Notes: generated from the sequence alone by a model not told the origin. Shown: positions 50,165 to 63,239, counted from the stretch's first letter. The stretch: DNA of 64,000 bases from Synanceia verrucosa (GCA_029721515.1 CM056570.1:6314601-6378600), one strand, 5' to 3'. Program-made: numbers and translations.

Positions 50165-50520
50165 GAGAGAGAGCGAGAGAGAGAGAGAGAGAGAGAGAGG
50201 CCTGTCCAGGCTTCTCTGTCTTTCTGCTCTCCTCTCTGGTTGTTCTGGATGTAGCTTCACACTATGAGATCATCTGTGTGCTTTCTGCTCCACTGCTGAC
50301 CACCAAGTCACTTCAGCTTTTCATCCAAATGATTTTCATCATGAAAGACATAACTGTATACACAGTTTTAGTCATCATGTTAATAAAATAGCTGACAAGT
50401 GTGCGGAGGTTCACAGCCAAGGTGCCTGAATACTTTTGCCGGGTGACTATTATAGTTTAGGCCAAGGATACTTGAGTGTTTTCCTATTCTGGACTTAAGT
50501 ATGTGCCTGTGCCTGAGCAG

Positions 50521-50551
<31 letters not shown>

Positions 50552-50552
50552 A
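50165..50552. repeat. (GA)n and (TG)n microsatellites in intron 3
   Basis: GA 50165-50199 and TG 50524-50552. Confidence 0.95.
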
Positions 50553-51837
50553 TCTTGTGCTGTTAGCACTAAGCGCTGACCTTTCACAGGCTCTTGAGTG
50601 TGAGTGTGAGAAACACACTCTCGCTGTCTCTCTCTCATCTGCCCCTCAGCCAAGCACACACACATACTTATACACACTTATATGCTCAAACACACATTTT
50701 TCTCGCTGCATCTCATGTCTTTGCTGGCTGACCCCTGCCAGCTCTGATTAAGGAGCTGCAGTGATGCACTCCTTTGAACCATTTCCCTCTTTTTGTACTG
50801 AACTCACTCGTCTTTAGCCGCTATCAGGGGGTCTTTGTCCCCCACTGGCAATTTAATGAACCAAGACTGCTGGAAGCTGTGGGGGGTAACTAGCCAAAAT
50901 TCAGCGTGTTGGGTATAGCTGAGGTGGATATAATGTAATTTGGTGTATTTACCTGCATGCACAGTAAATATTGTATCTTCTGTGCTGTGATAGAGCCTTA
51001 GATCAGTTCACTTACACAGGCCCTCATACATCTTCTCTCAGGCTGCCCGTATAATAAAGTAATCCTTGTCCAAATGACAAATCTATCCGTCACTCCGCTG
51101 CAGTGACACCAAAGGTCTCCTGCATGAGCGATGGCAACTCTTTCACTGACTTTAATCTCGGTATGTAGCCCTCAATCGTGGACGCTCTCGGATGCAGGTA
51201 CGCACACACGCTCATGTAGATCGGCACCAATTCACTAAATGTCTCACCCAGTAAGACTTGTTGTGATCTTGCACACAAGGAATGGTTTGTGTCACAGTAA
51301 CAACTTGAGTGAAATAGTGTTTTTGTGCTCAGTCACACTCCCAACCGTCTGCTACATTGTGTGTGTTTAAGAATAGCCCCGTGCAGCCGATGTATTTGTA
51401 AGTGTCAGTAGTTTGTTTGTTTGACACTGCGATGTCACGACCCCAGCTTGCTGACTGCTCACGTTCCGACCCTCTGCCCCCCCCTCCACCAGAGAAACAC
51501 CATTGTCCAACGGCGCTGACCTGCACCCGTCCTCCTCTCCTCCCTCCCTCCCTCCCTCATTTCCCTATTTTTGCTCACCCTGCACTTTAGGACAGTCACC
51601 ATGCTGCCACTCCTCCCCCCGCTGATCCACCCTCCCAAACCCCTGCCAAACAATGTCAAGCGGACTTATTCTTTTCCACTCCGCCATTATGTCATCTGCT
51701 GATCATTCCAGAAAGACACAGCCCCTCGGTCTAACTCTTATTCGCCAACTTTTCCTGCCCGTCTCTCTGTTTTCTGTCGCCTCGACGTCCCATCTTCATG
51801 TACTTGCGTGCATTTGACTGCCATCCCAGATCGCAAA

Positions 51838-51838
<1 letters not shown>

Positions 51839-51868
<30 letters not shown>

Positions 51869-52031
51869 TGTTTGTGTGTGTCTGTGTGTTGTGGAACAAT
51901 AGCCAGAGCCTAATCTCCATGTCAAAACTGCTCTGCCTCCCCAGCGAGCAGTCCGCTCAGCGTTTAGTAGCGTTTTGTCCTCCCATTCTTCCAGCACCAC
52001 AAAAAGAGCAGAGGGGAGGGAGGAGTGAAGG

Positions 52032-52084
<53 letters not shown>
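51839..52084. repeat. (TG)n microsatellites in intron 3
   Basis: Interrupted TG at 51839-51889 and pure TG at 52034-52084 (51 bp). Confidence 0.95.
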
Positions 52085-52094
<10 letters not shown>

Positions 52095-52999
52095 TAGAGA
52101 GAGAGATGGTTAGGCGTGTCAAGCTGTAATTTTTAATTTATGACATATTATTTCTGTGTGAAGTAAAAGTGTTCTTAGTATGATTTCATGATTTCAGGGG
52201 TTTTGGTTTGAGTTTTCATTTGTTGTATCTTAAGGTGCCTGAGCTAGACAGCTATCCTGAGCCCTGAGGTCCTTATCTAGTGGTTTGGATGTTTAGACAG
52301 TGTGTTTTCACTGCTGAGACCAGGCGGAAAAAGAGCAGAGACCAGCTGAGGCTCTTAATAGGTTTACCTCACCCTATTGAATCCAGCCGAGCGGCACAGA
52401 TCAGATAGCCACAGCCTTCTCCTCAGCGCTTATCATCTCTGTCTTTCCCTCTCTTTCTTTCTTTTTTTTTTGCTACTTTTCTTCTTCCTTCCTTCCTGCC
52501 TGAGAGGTGTGGAGAGCGGAGGAGAATCAGGGTGTAATTGGTGAACGGGGTTAAGTACATGTTTGAGCCCCCTGCGGGACAGGGCGCTTCAGATGATGAC
52601 TTAATCGTTTTTCTGGTCAATTATGTGTTTGCGGTTCCCCCCCTTCTCTTCCACCTCTCTCTCCACTCTCAGGGTTATGATCGGGGGGGGAGGTCTGCTC
52701 CCAGTGGGGAGGATGAACCACACACACTCTCACCACCCCACCCCTCTTTGCTCGCTGTCTTACTTAATGTCTCTATTATCTTCTCTCACTCCACGACCTG
52801 TTTCTTGCTCTCGTCTTTAATCTCTCTCTTGGTTTCTGTAGTCTTTTAAGTTATCGCCTCATCACTCTGCTGCCTGATTTGACACGACATGCTGTCATCC
52901 TTACACTACAGTTAGACATGACAGCTCCTCTGCACTGCCTGTGTGCATTTACAGATCCCATTTATGCCTCATGTTAACTCCTCCTGTCTCTCGTTCCAG

Positions 53000-53194
53000 T
53001 TTAATCGCTGCATCACCTCCCAGCTTATCAAGTGGTTCAGCAACTTCAGGGAGTTCTACTACATCCAGATGGAGAAGTTTGCTCGTCAGGCCATCAACGA
53101 TGGAGTCACCGGAGCGGATGAGTTGGCCGTCAGCCGCGACTGCGAGCTCTTCCGAGCCCTCAACATGCACTACAACAAGGCCAACGACTTTGAG
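53000..53194 (+). CDS. prox1: prox1 exon 4, central homeo-Prospero domain (65 codons)
   Basis: The exon is 195 nt, phase 0 at both ends. It begins FNRCITSQLIKWFSNFREFY, which is the third helix and WFSNFREFYY recognition motif of the atypical homeodomain, and continues through MEKFARQAINDGV and RDCELFRALNMHYNKANDFE into the Prospero domain. The acceptor (ctctcgttccag) is a good U2 site with a pyrimidine tract, and the donor is GAG|GTAAAC. Compared with mammalian PROX1 from memory, changes are conservative (for example Phe for Tyr at several places, and a TGADELAVS stretch). The residues that normally follow (VPERFLEV and onward, about 60 aa) are in a later exon not found before the window ends. 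Confidence 0.96.
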
Positions 53195-53778
53195 GTAAAC
53201 ACCAACACTTCCAGCAACTTAATGCAGAAAAAGAAAGTGAGAGGAGGAGCTGGGAGCTAATGCACCCCATATGGGGAAAAAAAATGTTGAATTTCACCTG
53301 ATACCCTGTGATGCAGACGGGTAGAGTGACACCGTCTCACTGTGTCCTCTTTTGACACTGTCTCGCTGTGACACTTCTCAACGCTGAGTTCAAGTCTCTT
53401 ATACATCCTGCCGCACTCGGTACACTGTGCTACGGTGCATACCGTCGCTGTTCTGTGAAAAACATCTTAAAAGTGCCTCAAATAATGCAGTGATATGAAG
53501 AAAGTGTTTGTTTTGTTTGCAAAGCGTGCATCACAGGTTTCAGCAGAGAGGAACTCGCCTGCCTCTTCCTCACCGTTCATTTCCCCTCAGCGGTTCTTAA
53601 TGTGTGTGTTTTTGAGAAACTGCATTTTACTTCCCTGTCCTCATTTACCTATCTGTGGTGAGATGTTTATGTGTGTGTCTCTTCCAGTGTATTGTAGTCG
53701 TAAATTCTCGAGCAGTCAACTTCACCTTTAACACGTTTCATTTTTCACACTTCTCCTTTTGCCAGTGTGTGGGTGAAT

Positions 53779-53885
53779 GTGTGTGTGTGTGTGTGTGTGT
53801 TTCAGGATCACCAGCGCTCTCTCAATGTCAGCTGACAATAGACCTTTAAAAGGCTTGTGTTAAGAAGGACCTGGAGTGATCTGGC

Positions 53886-53940
<55 letters not shown>

Positions 53941-54462
53941 TTTGTTCAAGAGTTTGAGTCTATGTGTGTGAGTGTTTTGTTGTTGCTGCATTTCCCAGTG
54001 TCCTGTTCACCTCGAAGGGTACAGCCGTCCCTTGGACCGGCCTGGCATGCTGGCAAAGCACTTCTCCAGTGTGTGTGCGTGTGTGTGTGTCACTTTGAGG
54101 GGGGAAAAAATCTCACTGTTATCAAGGTTAAGCGTCCTACTGTTTTAGTGAGAGGAAGGGGAGAGAAAGAGGGGGGAGAGGGAGATGGATAGATAGGGGA
54201 TAGTGGGTGAGAGCTCAGAGACAAAGGAGAAAGCGATGAAGGGAGGGAGGGAGAACAGGAATGGGAAGGGGAGAAAGAAGGGTAGAAGGAGAGAGGGGGG
54301 AAAGAGAGATGACGTGCAGGAGAGAAGTGCCCTTGTGAGCAGTGGGAGTTTTGCAGCGCTCACATTTAAAGTGCCTCACTCTCTTTCTCTCTGTTTACGT
54401 CGATCTCTCTCTGTCCGTTATTTGTCCACTGGGGCTCCTCTGTGTGCACCCAAACACTCACA

Positions 54463-54519
<57 letters not shown>
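53779..54519. repeat. TG/CA microsatellites and a purine tract in intron 4
   Basis: TG 53779-53801 and 53888-53938 (51 bp), short TG near 54071-54090, a GA-rich purine stretch at about 54150-54330, and CA 54464-54519 (56 bp). Confidence 0.9.
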
Positions 54520-54521
<2 letters not shown>

Positions 54522-56038
54522 CCCCACATCCATCTTCAGCCCTCTTAAGGGAGGCTTTGAAAGACTCTGGCAGGCAGAGGCACTTGTATATATATGAGGT
54601 CCCAATAAGCCCAAAGTCCATCAGGGCAAAGCACAAAGAAAAATGACACGATTTCTTCTTCTGCTCAGCAACTCGTAACTGCTCATGAATGAATTATTTG
54701 TTTAGCAAAGTTTATAGCAAGAAGAAACCTGCAACACCCTGCAAAGCTGAGGATTTTTCACCACCAACAGAACATCATTACATGAATAACAACGGTCTCG
54801 TTTTTCCTGATCCTGGAATGAGGGCACATTTTCCTCCAGAAGCTTGTTTCTGTTTTCATATCAAATTATGCTCTGCTTATGGTAAATCACCTGACACCCA
54901 CAACAGGAAATGGAAGTAATTAATATCCCAAAATCATGCAGCTTCACAAACGCAGTTCATATAGACATATATACATGTCCTTAGACGTGCTGTATATAAA
55001 TACTCATCTTTAGTTTTAACATTAGATCAATTCCTATTCTCTCATCAGCAATCTACAGTCTATGACGATCCAAATATTCACGTTTATCACTGGACAAAAG
55101 ATGTCTTCTGCTTTAGTGTATGTCCATCGGAGACTAAGTTTCCTCATCACACTTGTGTAACTTAGATTTTGGTCTCCAGACTTGAAATCATGCGTGTGTT
55201 TACATGCGTTAAACTTAAAGTGAGCTAACTTTTGGCCTTTGGCAGACTTCTCCTGTCAAAATTACACATTGTCTGCCTGTCAAGCATTGAAGTTTTGTTG
55301 CAGAGCAAATGTGAACTGGATGACACAAGTACATACAGTATCTTTAACTGACACTTAACTGTAATTATCTTTAAAGAAATCAAATGGATCTAACAGATTC
55401 TTAGACAGGTGTAGGACTAGATAGACACCCTATAGAAAGTGTCGTACCTGCTCAAACACTCACTAACGTGCCTTCTTTCCCCCCTGGACAAACCCCTTCT
55501 TTCAGCAGCATAAACTCTCCATCACATCTCAGACAAAACTACTATTCTCCTCCTGGCACCAGGAAGCTGCTGTTGAAACAGGCTTAAGGGGAACAGCCTA
55601 TTTGCATACATAAACGTGGAAATTTGCAAGAAGACAGACAGAGAGGAAAAGAGTGAGGGAGGCCAGGTGAATAAGTCTTCTGTTGGCCGAGGAGCCGCGG
55701 TGGTGGAGCAGGGAGGGAAGGTGTTTTGCATATTAAGGTTTTTTTTTTTTGCTGGGCAGGTGTCTGAGAGATACAGGAGCTGATTAGAGTTTAGCACAAG
55801 GAAAATTTGCTCAGCCATGCAAATTCTAACCCCCCTGACAAAGCAACCGCCTTGGTGAGCACGAAGACTCTGCATGGAAGTGTTTGTGTGTGGCTTTTTG
55901 ATGTGTGGGTGTTATTTGTGTGTGTGACCATGTGTGTGTTTGTGAGTGCGGGTGCGTGGGTTGTGTGTTTTTTGAAGTTGGTGTGGGAATGGTGTGTATT
56001 ATATATGTGCGCGGACACGTTTCTTTTGTTTTTCCGTC

Positions 56039-56040
<2 letters not shown>

Positions 56041-56083
<43 letters not shown>

Positions 56084-56266
56084 AGTCATAGAGGTAATGT
56101 GGAGATGGAAATGTACTGGATGTGTATCAGGATGCCCCCAAGGCCCTTTTCTGTGGATCTCTCCCCTTTCTCCTCCACCACCTCCTCTTCCTCCACCACC
56201 TCCTCCTCTTCCTCCCCTACCTGCCTGCACCACCACTTGAAACAGGAGCCTACGCAGATTCAGCAA

Positions 56267-56318
<52 letters not shown>

Positions 56319-56453
56319 AGTTTTCCCTTTGCCAGATTCTGCATCATCAAAGTTTCATCCACCTTGGTGGCGTCTTTGCAATGAATATGTCCTCTGTTTC
56401 TGTGATCACACACACACACGCACACACACACACACACGCGCACACACACACAC
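56041..56453. repeat. TG and CA microsatellite cluster in intron 4
   Basis: TG 56041-56079, (TCC)-rich pyrimidine tract at about 56158-56225, CA 56270-56316, and CA with CG interruptions at 56407-56453. Confidence 0.95.
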
Positions 56454-56699
56454 GTCTGTGGCCTTTCTTGTTTGATGCTAATCTGCTCTGTCACTGTGCT
56501 GGCCTAATACGCTCCCCATCTCCCTCCCAGCTCCTCTTTTGTCGCGATTGTTTCCCTTTTTCCTTTCATATCCCTCCTCCCTCACTCCCTCTCGTCGTTC
56601 TCTCTTCCTTCTGTTGGCTCTCTCCTTTCATTCTTTCATCCTCTTTTGCATGTCTTCCGTTATCCCCCTACTCCCCTCCTCCTCCTCTCAATCGCTTTT

Positions 56700-57060
56700 T
56701 CCCCCCATTAGGAAGTTTTAATGGCATAATTGTCACATTCCTTCTGGCACAATGAACACCAGCGGTAATTAAAGAGCTTGCCGTTAATTACCTAGACCCC
56801 GGCTCTACTTTCCTCTTTTCTCAGCCCCCCTCCTGAACCCCTCTCTTCTTCTCTTTCTTCTCCACTTCTCATTCGCTCTGTCCATCGCCATCAAAGTCCT
56901 CCGAAACACACCCGGCCTTCCAAAGCCTTGACTTTGAGCGAGCAGCGCTTTCATGTGAGGACTCAAGTGAAAATTTTCACTTCGCGTCCTTTTCTTTTTA
57001 CTCTCTGCAGCCCCCCTCTGTCTGTCTTTGAACCCCCAATGACAACACACATCATCTTTC
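56700..57060. promoter_or_regulatory. Candidate regulatory element with paired TAATTA sites, intron 4
   Basis: GGTAATTAA (56764-56772) and TTAATTACC (56784-56792) form a perfect 9-bp inverted repeat around an 11-bp spacer. The surrounding sequence is high-complexity and repeat-free. Confidence 0.35.
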
Positions 57061-57501
57061 ATAAGACAGGAATGTGTGTGACCTGGTAATGGGTGAGAGA
57101 GAGAGGGGTGGGGTCTGATAGAGAGGCAGTTTTATGAGGGCTCTGGGAAACTCTCAGATTTCCATAGGACAGACTAGGCCAAGTTTCCTCTGTCAGTGAC
57201 CACTCCTCCCACAGAGGACACACTCGCGCATACACTCATGCATACACTCATGTGTACACACACACACACACACCTTGGCATTTAAAAGAGGAAGTCCCTA
57301 TGATCTCTATGTTAGAGGGAGGTACCAGAGAACGCGGTGGGAAGCCTTTCGTCAGCGCACACACATACACTGGTATTGTGTGTCCTCCCTTATCAGCTGC
57401 TCTTTCTCCTATTGGAAAGATGTCTCACTCCTTTTGTCTCTCTTCCTCTTTTGTCCATCCATCCGTCTGTCATCCTTCTATTTGAACTGATGACGCCCTT
57501 C

Positions 57502-57519
57502 CACACACACACATACATA

Positions 57520-57554
<35 letters not shown>
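57502..57554. repeat. (CA)n/(CATA)n microsatellite
   Basis: A CA array with several ATAC interruptions. A shorter CA run lies at about 57254-57271. Confidence 0.9.
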
Positions 57555-57735
57555 TGTGTTTTTCTTTTCATCCAAAGTGACAAAACAATGAAAGAAAACT
57601 TTCTTGACTTTGACTTTCTCTTAACACTCTGTTTTTTTGTTTTGACACATTTGGTATATCCATATACATCAATAACACAACAGAAATGAAAGAGGATATC
57701 AACTAACTCAGTGCCATCATCATATTAACATCAGG

Positions 57736-57900
57736 CTAGCTTGCGGCAAGTACTGGTATGCTTCTGTCGAAATAATCTACAAATAGTTGCCAGATTTGAT
57801 GAAATTTGTCTTCACACCCTCTCAATGAGAATTTAATTTTTTCTAATTGTAGATGTTGCATAACATCTTTCAAAAGGGCAGAGTGAAACTTTGACTTTTT
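57736..57900 (-). mobile_element. L1-like LINE fragment: ORF2 C-terminal tail
   Basis: On the minus strand a short open frame ends in a peptide containing LEKIKFSLRGCEDKF and HQIWQLFVDYFD, then stops. The pattern LEKI-(R/K)-(Y/F)-S/T-L-x-G-x-x-(D/E)KF-x-x-IW-x-x-F-x-x-YF is typical of the C-terminus of fish L1-type ORF2 proteins. It is a remnant: only about 55 codons remain, and upstream sequence turns into ordinary pyrimidine-rich intron. Function is lost. The assignment is by family pattern from memory. Confidence 0.55.
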
Positions 57901-59921
57901 CACTCCCTCACCCAGCACTTTTCCTCCTCTGCCTTTTCCTTCCACTGTCCTCTCTTCCTCCCCCTTTATTCCTCAGCTTTTCTGCCCCACCGTCTCTTCA
58001 TCTCCCTCCTTCCCACTCGCTCCGTGTCTCTCCAACTCTCCATCCATTACCAGAGCCACAGAGAGATGAGAGCAGATGCTGTCTGTCCAACCGCCGTGCC
58101 CCATAGCATTGTGTGCTTCACCTCTCCTTCCCCCCTAGCTCCCTCGTTCCTCCTCTTCACGTCCCTCTCGGGGCTCCATTTGTTCTCCACCCGGAGAGGC
58201 TAATGTCTATTTTCTCCTCCTGCATTTCCCCTCCCTGTCTTGCTCTCCTTCATTTTTGGGGGGTCTTTCTCACCACGTTGGGCATTTTGTTTTGTTTGTG
58301 TGCGTGGGGTGCGTCTTTGACCGGGGTTCGACCCCTGGGAATTAGAGGTGAAAAGGTCATGGCTGTTGCACTGGGATGCAGAGGCAGAGACACAGATACT
58401 AACGTGTGTAAACATACATTACATACGTACCTAAAAGCACACACTTGCTCACAGGTGTGGTGTTTTCAGTAAAAGGCTCCAGGGTCCTCTTTGAAGAGCG
58501 ATTGAAGACGAAGAAGAGGTAGAAGATAGAGGGAGGGCGATGAAAAGCTGGCAGTATAGATTTAAGATCAGAGCTGCCAAAAATACAACCAATACAGTTT
58601 GCCAGTGGGTTTATGTCAACTACACACACACACAGACAGACACACACCTCCCCTTACCTACTTTCTCCCCATCTTGTCTAGTATCTACTGTCATTCCTGT
58701 ATCTGCCTGTGCATTTGTCGTGCACACACATTACAGCTGTTTGTCATATTCAGCGATACATAATAAGTTGAGTACAAGCTGTCCTTGTATACCCACATGT
58801 GTGCATACAGTATGTGCACCTGTTTTCCCCTCCAGAGCCAGTGAACACACCAGCTTCTGTTTCTGTAGAGATGGTACGATTAAGACAGTCATGATGACCT
58901 GAGCAGAGGCGCCGTCCTATTTATCACTTCCAACGTGAAGTGAATCACAGATTTGATAGATGATCGTAGGTAAAGACTGAGACGCAGAGGTCAACAAGAA
59001 AATATGATACGTAGAGCTCAAATTCTCAGTCAAACCTGCGTGTCGATGTTCTACTGAAATCATCAGCTACTGGGAGGTAATAACTTTGAGATACTTATAG
59101 GCTTTACATGTAATTGTTTTGTCCATTGGAACTCGCACAGATGTTTTCAGTTTTATTCACCCTCAAGTACAGTGGAGGTGAATGTGTCCCATTTGTGGTA
59201 TCTCTTCACAAAGTGTGTTCCTGATACTTTTTCTGCAGTAAAAGAGTAGTAAATAAAGCCAAAGTGATCTAAAAAGCTAGATACTAGATACTACAAGAGG
59301 TGAACCAACCTTCTACAGACTGAAAACAGCGGTGACTTCACTGTGTACCAGTCGTTCTTTTTCTTCAGATATTACTATAGACCTTTGGCGTGCCGTGAGC
59401 ATTATTTGCGACTTGTCTTGGCTTTTTTAGTTCTCTTAGTGAGAAGAGTTAGGAAAGAAAAGAATAAAGAGTGGGATCATCTGCTTCTCAGTGAATAGCC
59501 CGGGGCTATTGCAGGCCCCCGTTTGACGTCGCCTGACAGGTCTTTTCTTTGCCGTGTGGTGTGTGTGTGTGCATGTGTGTGCTTGTGTATGTGAGAATAA
59601 GCCACTTCATTCTGTGCACTGATTAAATGACCAGAGCTGTGTGCAGAGCCTGGGGCACCAGGGGCAGCAAGGAATCACTTAAACATAAAGAACTACATGA
59701 TCCTCGCTCTCCTTTTCTCACCTGCTCACACAAACATATCCTCCGACTGCTCGGCCAACACTTGATTCTCCCCCTTCCTCCCTGCTCTTCCACTCCTCCT
59801 CCTCCCTTCTTCTCCCCTCTCCTCCCTCCTTCTGTCCCTGGTCACCTTGTGAGGGGCAGCCTGCTCTGTGGCACAGCTGCTGATTATGTCATTATTTCTG
59901 GACCATTTTGGTCTCCCTCCG

Positions 59922-59923
<2 letters not shown>

Positions 59924-59962
<39 letters not shown>

Positions 59963-60041
59963 CTAATGAAGCGTGGCAAAGGGACTCATGCCAAAATGAC
60001 CAGGGCGTGCATCAGAGCTGCAGATGTGTCAAACCCCCATT

Positions 60042-60082
<41 letters not shown>

Positions 60083-60480
60083 TTCATGCCAAACTCTCCC
60101 TCCTTCAATCCAATCTGCAGTTTTTCTTTTTCTTTCTTCTCCTGCCACCTTTTTTGCTCACTTCCTTCCTCTCTCCATCCATCCTCCCTCCTTCGCTACA
60201 GCTCCTTGCTCTCCATCCTTTATTGTTTGCACGCCCACCCACACCCTCCTTCCTCCTGCCCTCCTTTTCTTCCTTTGCCTCCCTCCCTCTGTTCTCCTCC
60301 TCTCCAGATGTCCTGCTCCTATCTTCCAGACTCCCTCGCTCCTTTCTTTCCCTTCTGCCTCCTGCTCTCTCACTCGCTCTGAGTCGGGTTGACTTCCTGA
60401 CCTCCAGAGGCCCCATTACAGCGCTCTGTGACCCCCCCACCCCTTCCTTCAGACCTCTTTCTCCCAGCCTGTGTCCTCCA
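59924..60480. repeat. TG and CA arrays followed by a long pyrimidine-rich tract
   Basis: TG 59924-59955 and CA 60045-60080. After about 60119 the + strand is strongly C/T-rich for more than 300 bases. This creates long open frames without protein likeness. Confidence 0.9.
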
Positions 60481-60871
60481 TACAGGCACAGATGATGAAT
60501 ATTTTAAGTCTGTAAAAAAGGCCTTGAACTGCTGTTTTTTGCCTCCCCTTCTGTTTGCAGTTCTTCTGAGTACAGATTATTTTTCTGTCTGCTGTGGTTT
60601 GATAGACAGCCAGCACCCTCTCCACAACCCATGTCAACAGAGGCCCTGATATGATATGAATTTGTAGCTCTGTGTGTGTGTTTGTGTGAAAGGGTGGAGG
60701 TTTGAGGCAGGTGAAGATGGAGGGAGGGGTGAGGAAGATGGGATAGGAGAGCGACTTCATCAGCGTCTTTGACCCTGTCCTGTCCTTGACTCCTCAGCGG
60801 TGGTGCACCTTGAGAAGAGCCCACATGACGCTAGTGCTCATGCTCACATACGTACACACAGCCAGGCAGCA

Positions 60872-60874
<3 letters not shown>

Positions 60875-60911
<37 letters not shown>

Positions 60912-61932
60912 GTACATGTATACACAACAGCCCCTCAAGGCTCCATGTTCTCAAGGCTATCAGTGGAGTGAGGGTGGCTGGTGTTTGCTCAGCTTTGAGG
61001 CCCGTTTCCCGTCCCAGTGGTTGCCTATAAGCACAGAGTGAAACGCACATTTCAGGGATGAGAGATCCAAGGATTTGAGAGGAATTTAGGAAAAGTGAGA
61101 AATTGAAGAAAATAGAGCGTTTGGGAAGGGAAGGATCAAACGAAAGGATCCACTGCAACTCTGGTCGTCCTCTGGACTCTTCAGCCATGGCACAGTCTTA
61201 TCAGCAGGAGAGGGGGGGTTGGGGACGAGCAGCGTGGGGAGTAGGAAGAAAGGGGACATGGGTTGTGTTTGCCTAAAGTGACAGTGTGGACCAAGGGCTT
61301 ATCAAGGCCTTTGTAGATTATTGATCAGAGCAGATACGTGAGGCACAGGGGCCTGTGTGTGAGTGTGTGTTCGACGTTCGGGAAGCTCTGGCTTGACTCA
61401 CTCAAATGTCCCAACTGTCTCAACTTCAGGTTCAGCTCTTGTTTTTAAATGTGCCTAGATTATTCTTAGGATGTAGTCCCCATAGAGCAACGTATCACAC
61501 ATCAGTGCCATATCACCCGATGTCTGGCGTTCAGTGTGTCACGAAAAACTGTAAATTCCCTGTCACATGCAAACAAAAATACAGTGACAGAAAAGCATGG
61601 GAAGTGTAGGGATTCCCATGCTGAGTTAGGGTTAGGAATTAACCTGGCTGGCAGTGGGGGCTTATGTTGTGTCCCTGCATTTCATCCTTCAAGGCTACAG
61701 CTCACCAGCGCACACACACTCTTCCACACACAGCCTTATCTTCCAGGGTCTCGTCTTGTTTGGCCAGCGCTGTGCAAATAGAAGGTGCAATACATCTCCT
61801 GACAGTTCCCAAAAGCAACGGGGAGAAACACGGTGGCCAAACAAACAGCTCAACCCTGAGTCACCGAGAGAGAAGAGATTTCTCAGGCTTTACCGAAACA
61901 CATGCAAAAACACACACACACACACACACACA
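60875..61932. repeat. (CA)n microsatellites
   Basis: CA 60875-60908 and CA 61911-61932. The DNA between them is unique and without a recognisable gene. Confidence 0.9.
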
Positions 61933-63239
61933 TGCACACAGTGTGTGTGTAACAGTAGCCTTTATTTGAGGGCTTGGGCCTCTGGCTACCTTTTTAAACG
62001 TTTGTCTAAGCAGTCTTAAGACAGGGGCCGCTGCCGGAGTGAATGGCTCCCAGCAAGCCATCCACAGGCTCCTATTGTCCTCCGTCATATTTTATTATCT
62101 CATCAAAAAGCAGGAAATCCGATTCCCTCTCTCTGAAAAAGAGCTTATCCTTCTGTCTCAAAGCAACCTGTCATGGGAGAGGGAGATGGAGAGAATGGGG
62201 GAGAGAGTTGTGGGGGAGTCGTTGAATGAGAGTGATTAACTGCCTCATCGCTGCCTCTTGTCAGAGAAGTCCGTCTTTCTTTCTTTATTTCTCTCTCTCC
62301 CTTTCATCCCTCCTCCTTGATTGGTATTGACCCAACACAGCACGATGCAAAGGTTAGGGCAACGTGTTTTCTCCCTCTTCACCCTCCTCTTCTCTTCCTC
62401 CTTTCATATTGTGTTACACAGGGGTAGAGCCACTGTAATATCCCTTTTCATTATTTTTTTTTGGACCCCCCTTCCCCCACCGCGCACTCCCTCTCTGTCC
62501 TCCTCGAACTACTTATTTTCTTCAGATCTTATCAACAGAAAGTGCGTCTGTGCGTGAAGTCGACTGAATTTGTGCAACACCTGAACGATAAGAAAAAGTT
62601 TCAATATCTTCTTCTCCCTCTTCTTTTGTCAGGAAAACTATAAAAATATAAAAAATATAAAAATCACCTACTCTCAATCGGCCTTGCTTGTTATCAGACT
62701 ATTGCTACGTTTAATTACATGCAAACTAGAATTTCTTCCTTTCTGTTACCTGAGAAATCATGAAAAAACGTTTTGATCAGAGACTGTAAAGCTCCCCGTC
62801 ACTGGTCAAATGGCAATGTCATGAAAATTAAATGTTCTGGCAAAAATTAACATAAATGCAGCCTGATGACAGCAGCTGTACCATGTGATTGTCTGTACTC
62901 ACGTCTGACAGTTAGCAGTCAGTCGCTGACCATGACCGATCAAGCTTGCATCATGATTTTCTGAAACTCTGTACAAAAATGCAAAGATGATTCAGATTCA
63001 TCCCCTCTGGAGACATTTTTCAAAATGTTTTCAGGTGAGGAAAGTGTTGGCATAGACCAAAACTCAAAGAGAAAAAGGTGTGTTTTTAAACTTAGCATAA
63101 TGTTGCTGAACTCTCAGTCACCTTGTTTGCCTTTTCCATGCGTCATCCACACACGACCCTGCATCCATGGCTCGATACTCCTTTTTCCCCTCCCTGCTTT
63201 TCTCTCTCTCCCTCCCTCCCTCCTTCTCTCTCCCCTCTT

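Larger units (their letters stand above)
48163..52999 (+). other. prox1: prox1 intron 3 (U2-type)
   Basis: The intron is 4,837 bp with canonical GTAAGT donor and ctctcgttccag acceptor. It contains a homeodomain-site-rich stretch (about 49150-49740) and microsatellites at 50165-50199, 50524-50552, 51839-51889 and 52034-52084. A 215-codon stop-free frame on the minus strand (48488-49132) resembles nothing known. Confidence 0.9.

Noticed and set aside
50420..50450. Tc1-like terminal motif (GTGCCTGAATACTTTTGCC)
   Set aside because: Only one end is present, with no inverted partner or TA duplication identified nearby.
51090..51278. 62-codon open frame on the minus strand in intron 3
   Set aside because: Non-repetitive composition looked coding-like, but no family was recognised and no flanking splice sites or transposon ends support it.
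55826..56755. Long open frames (over 200 codons) on both strands around 56 kb
   Set aside because: They are generated by TG/CA and TCC arrays (Cys-Val, Thr-His and Ser runs), not by protein-coding constraint.
58320..58342. tRNA T-loop/B-box-like sequence GGGGTTCGACCCC
   Set aside because: It fits the B-box, but no matching A-box, anticodon arm or acceptor stem is found upstream; neither a tRNA gene nor a clear tRNA-derived SINE.
61625..61640. Telomere-like TTAGGGTTAGG
   Set aside because: Fewer than two full repeat units; expected by chance in 64 kb.
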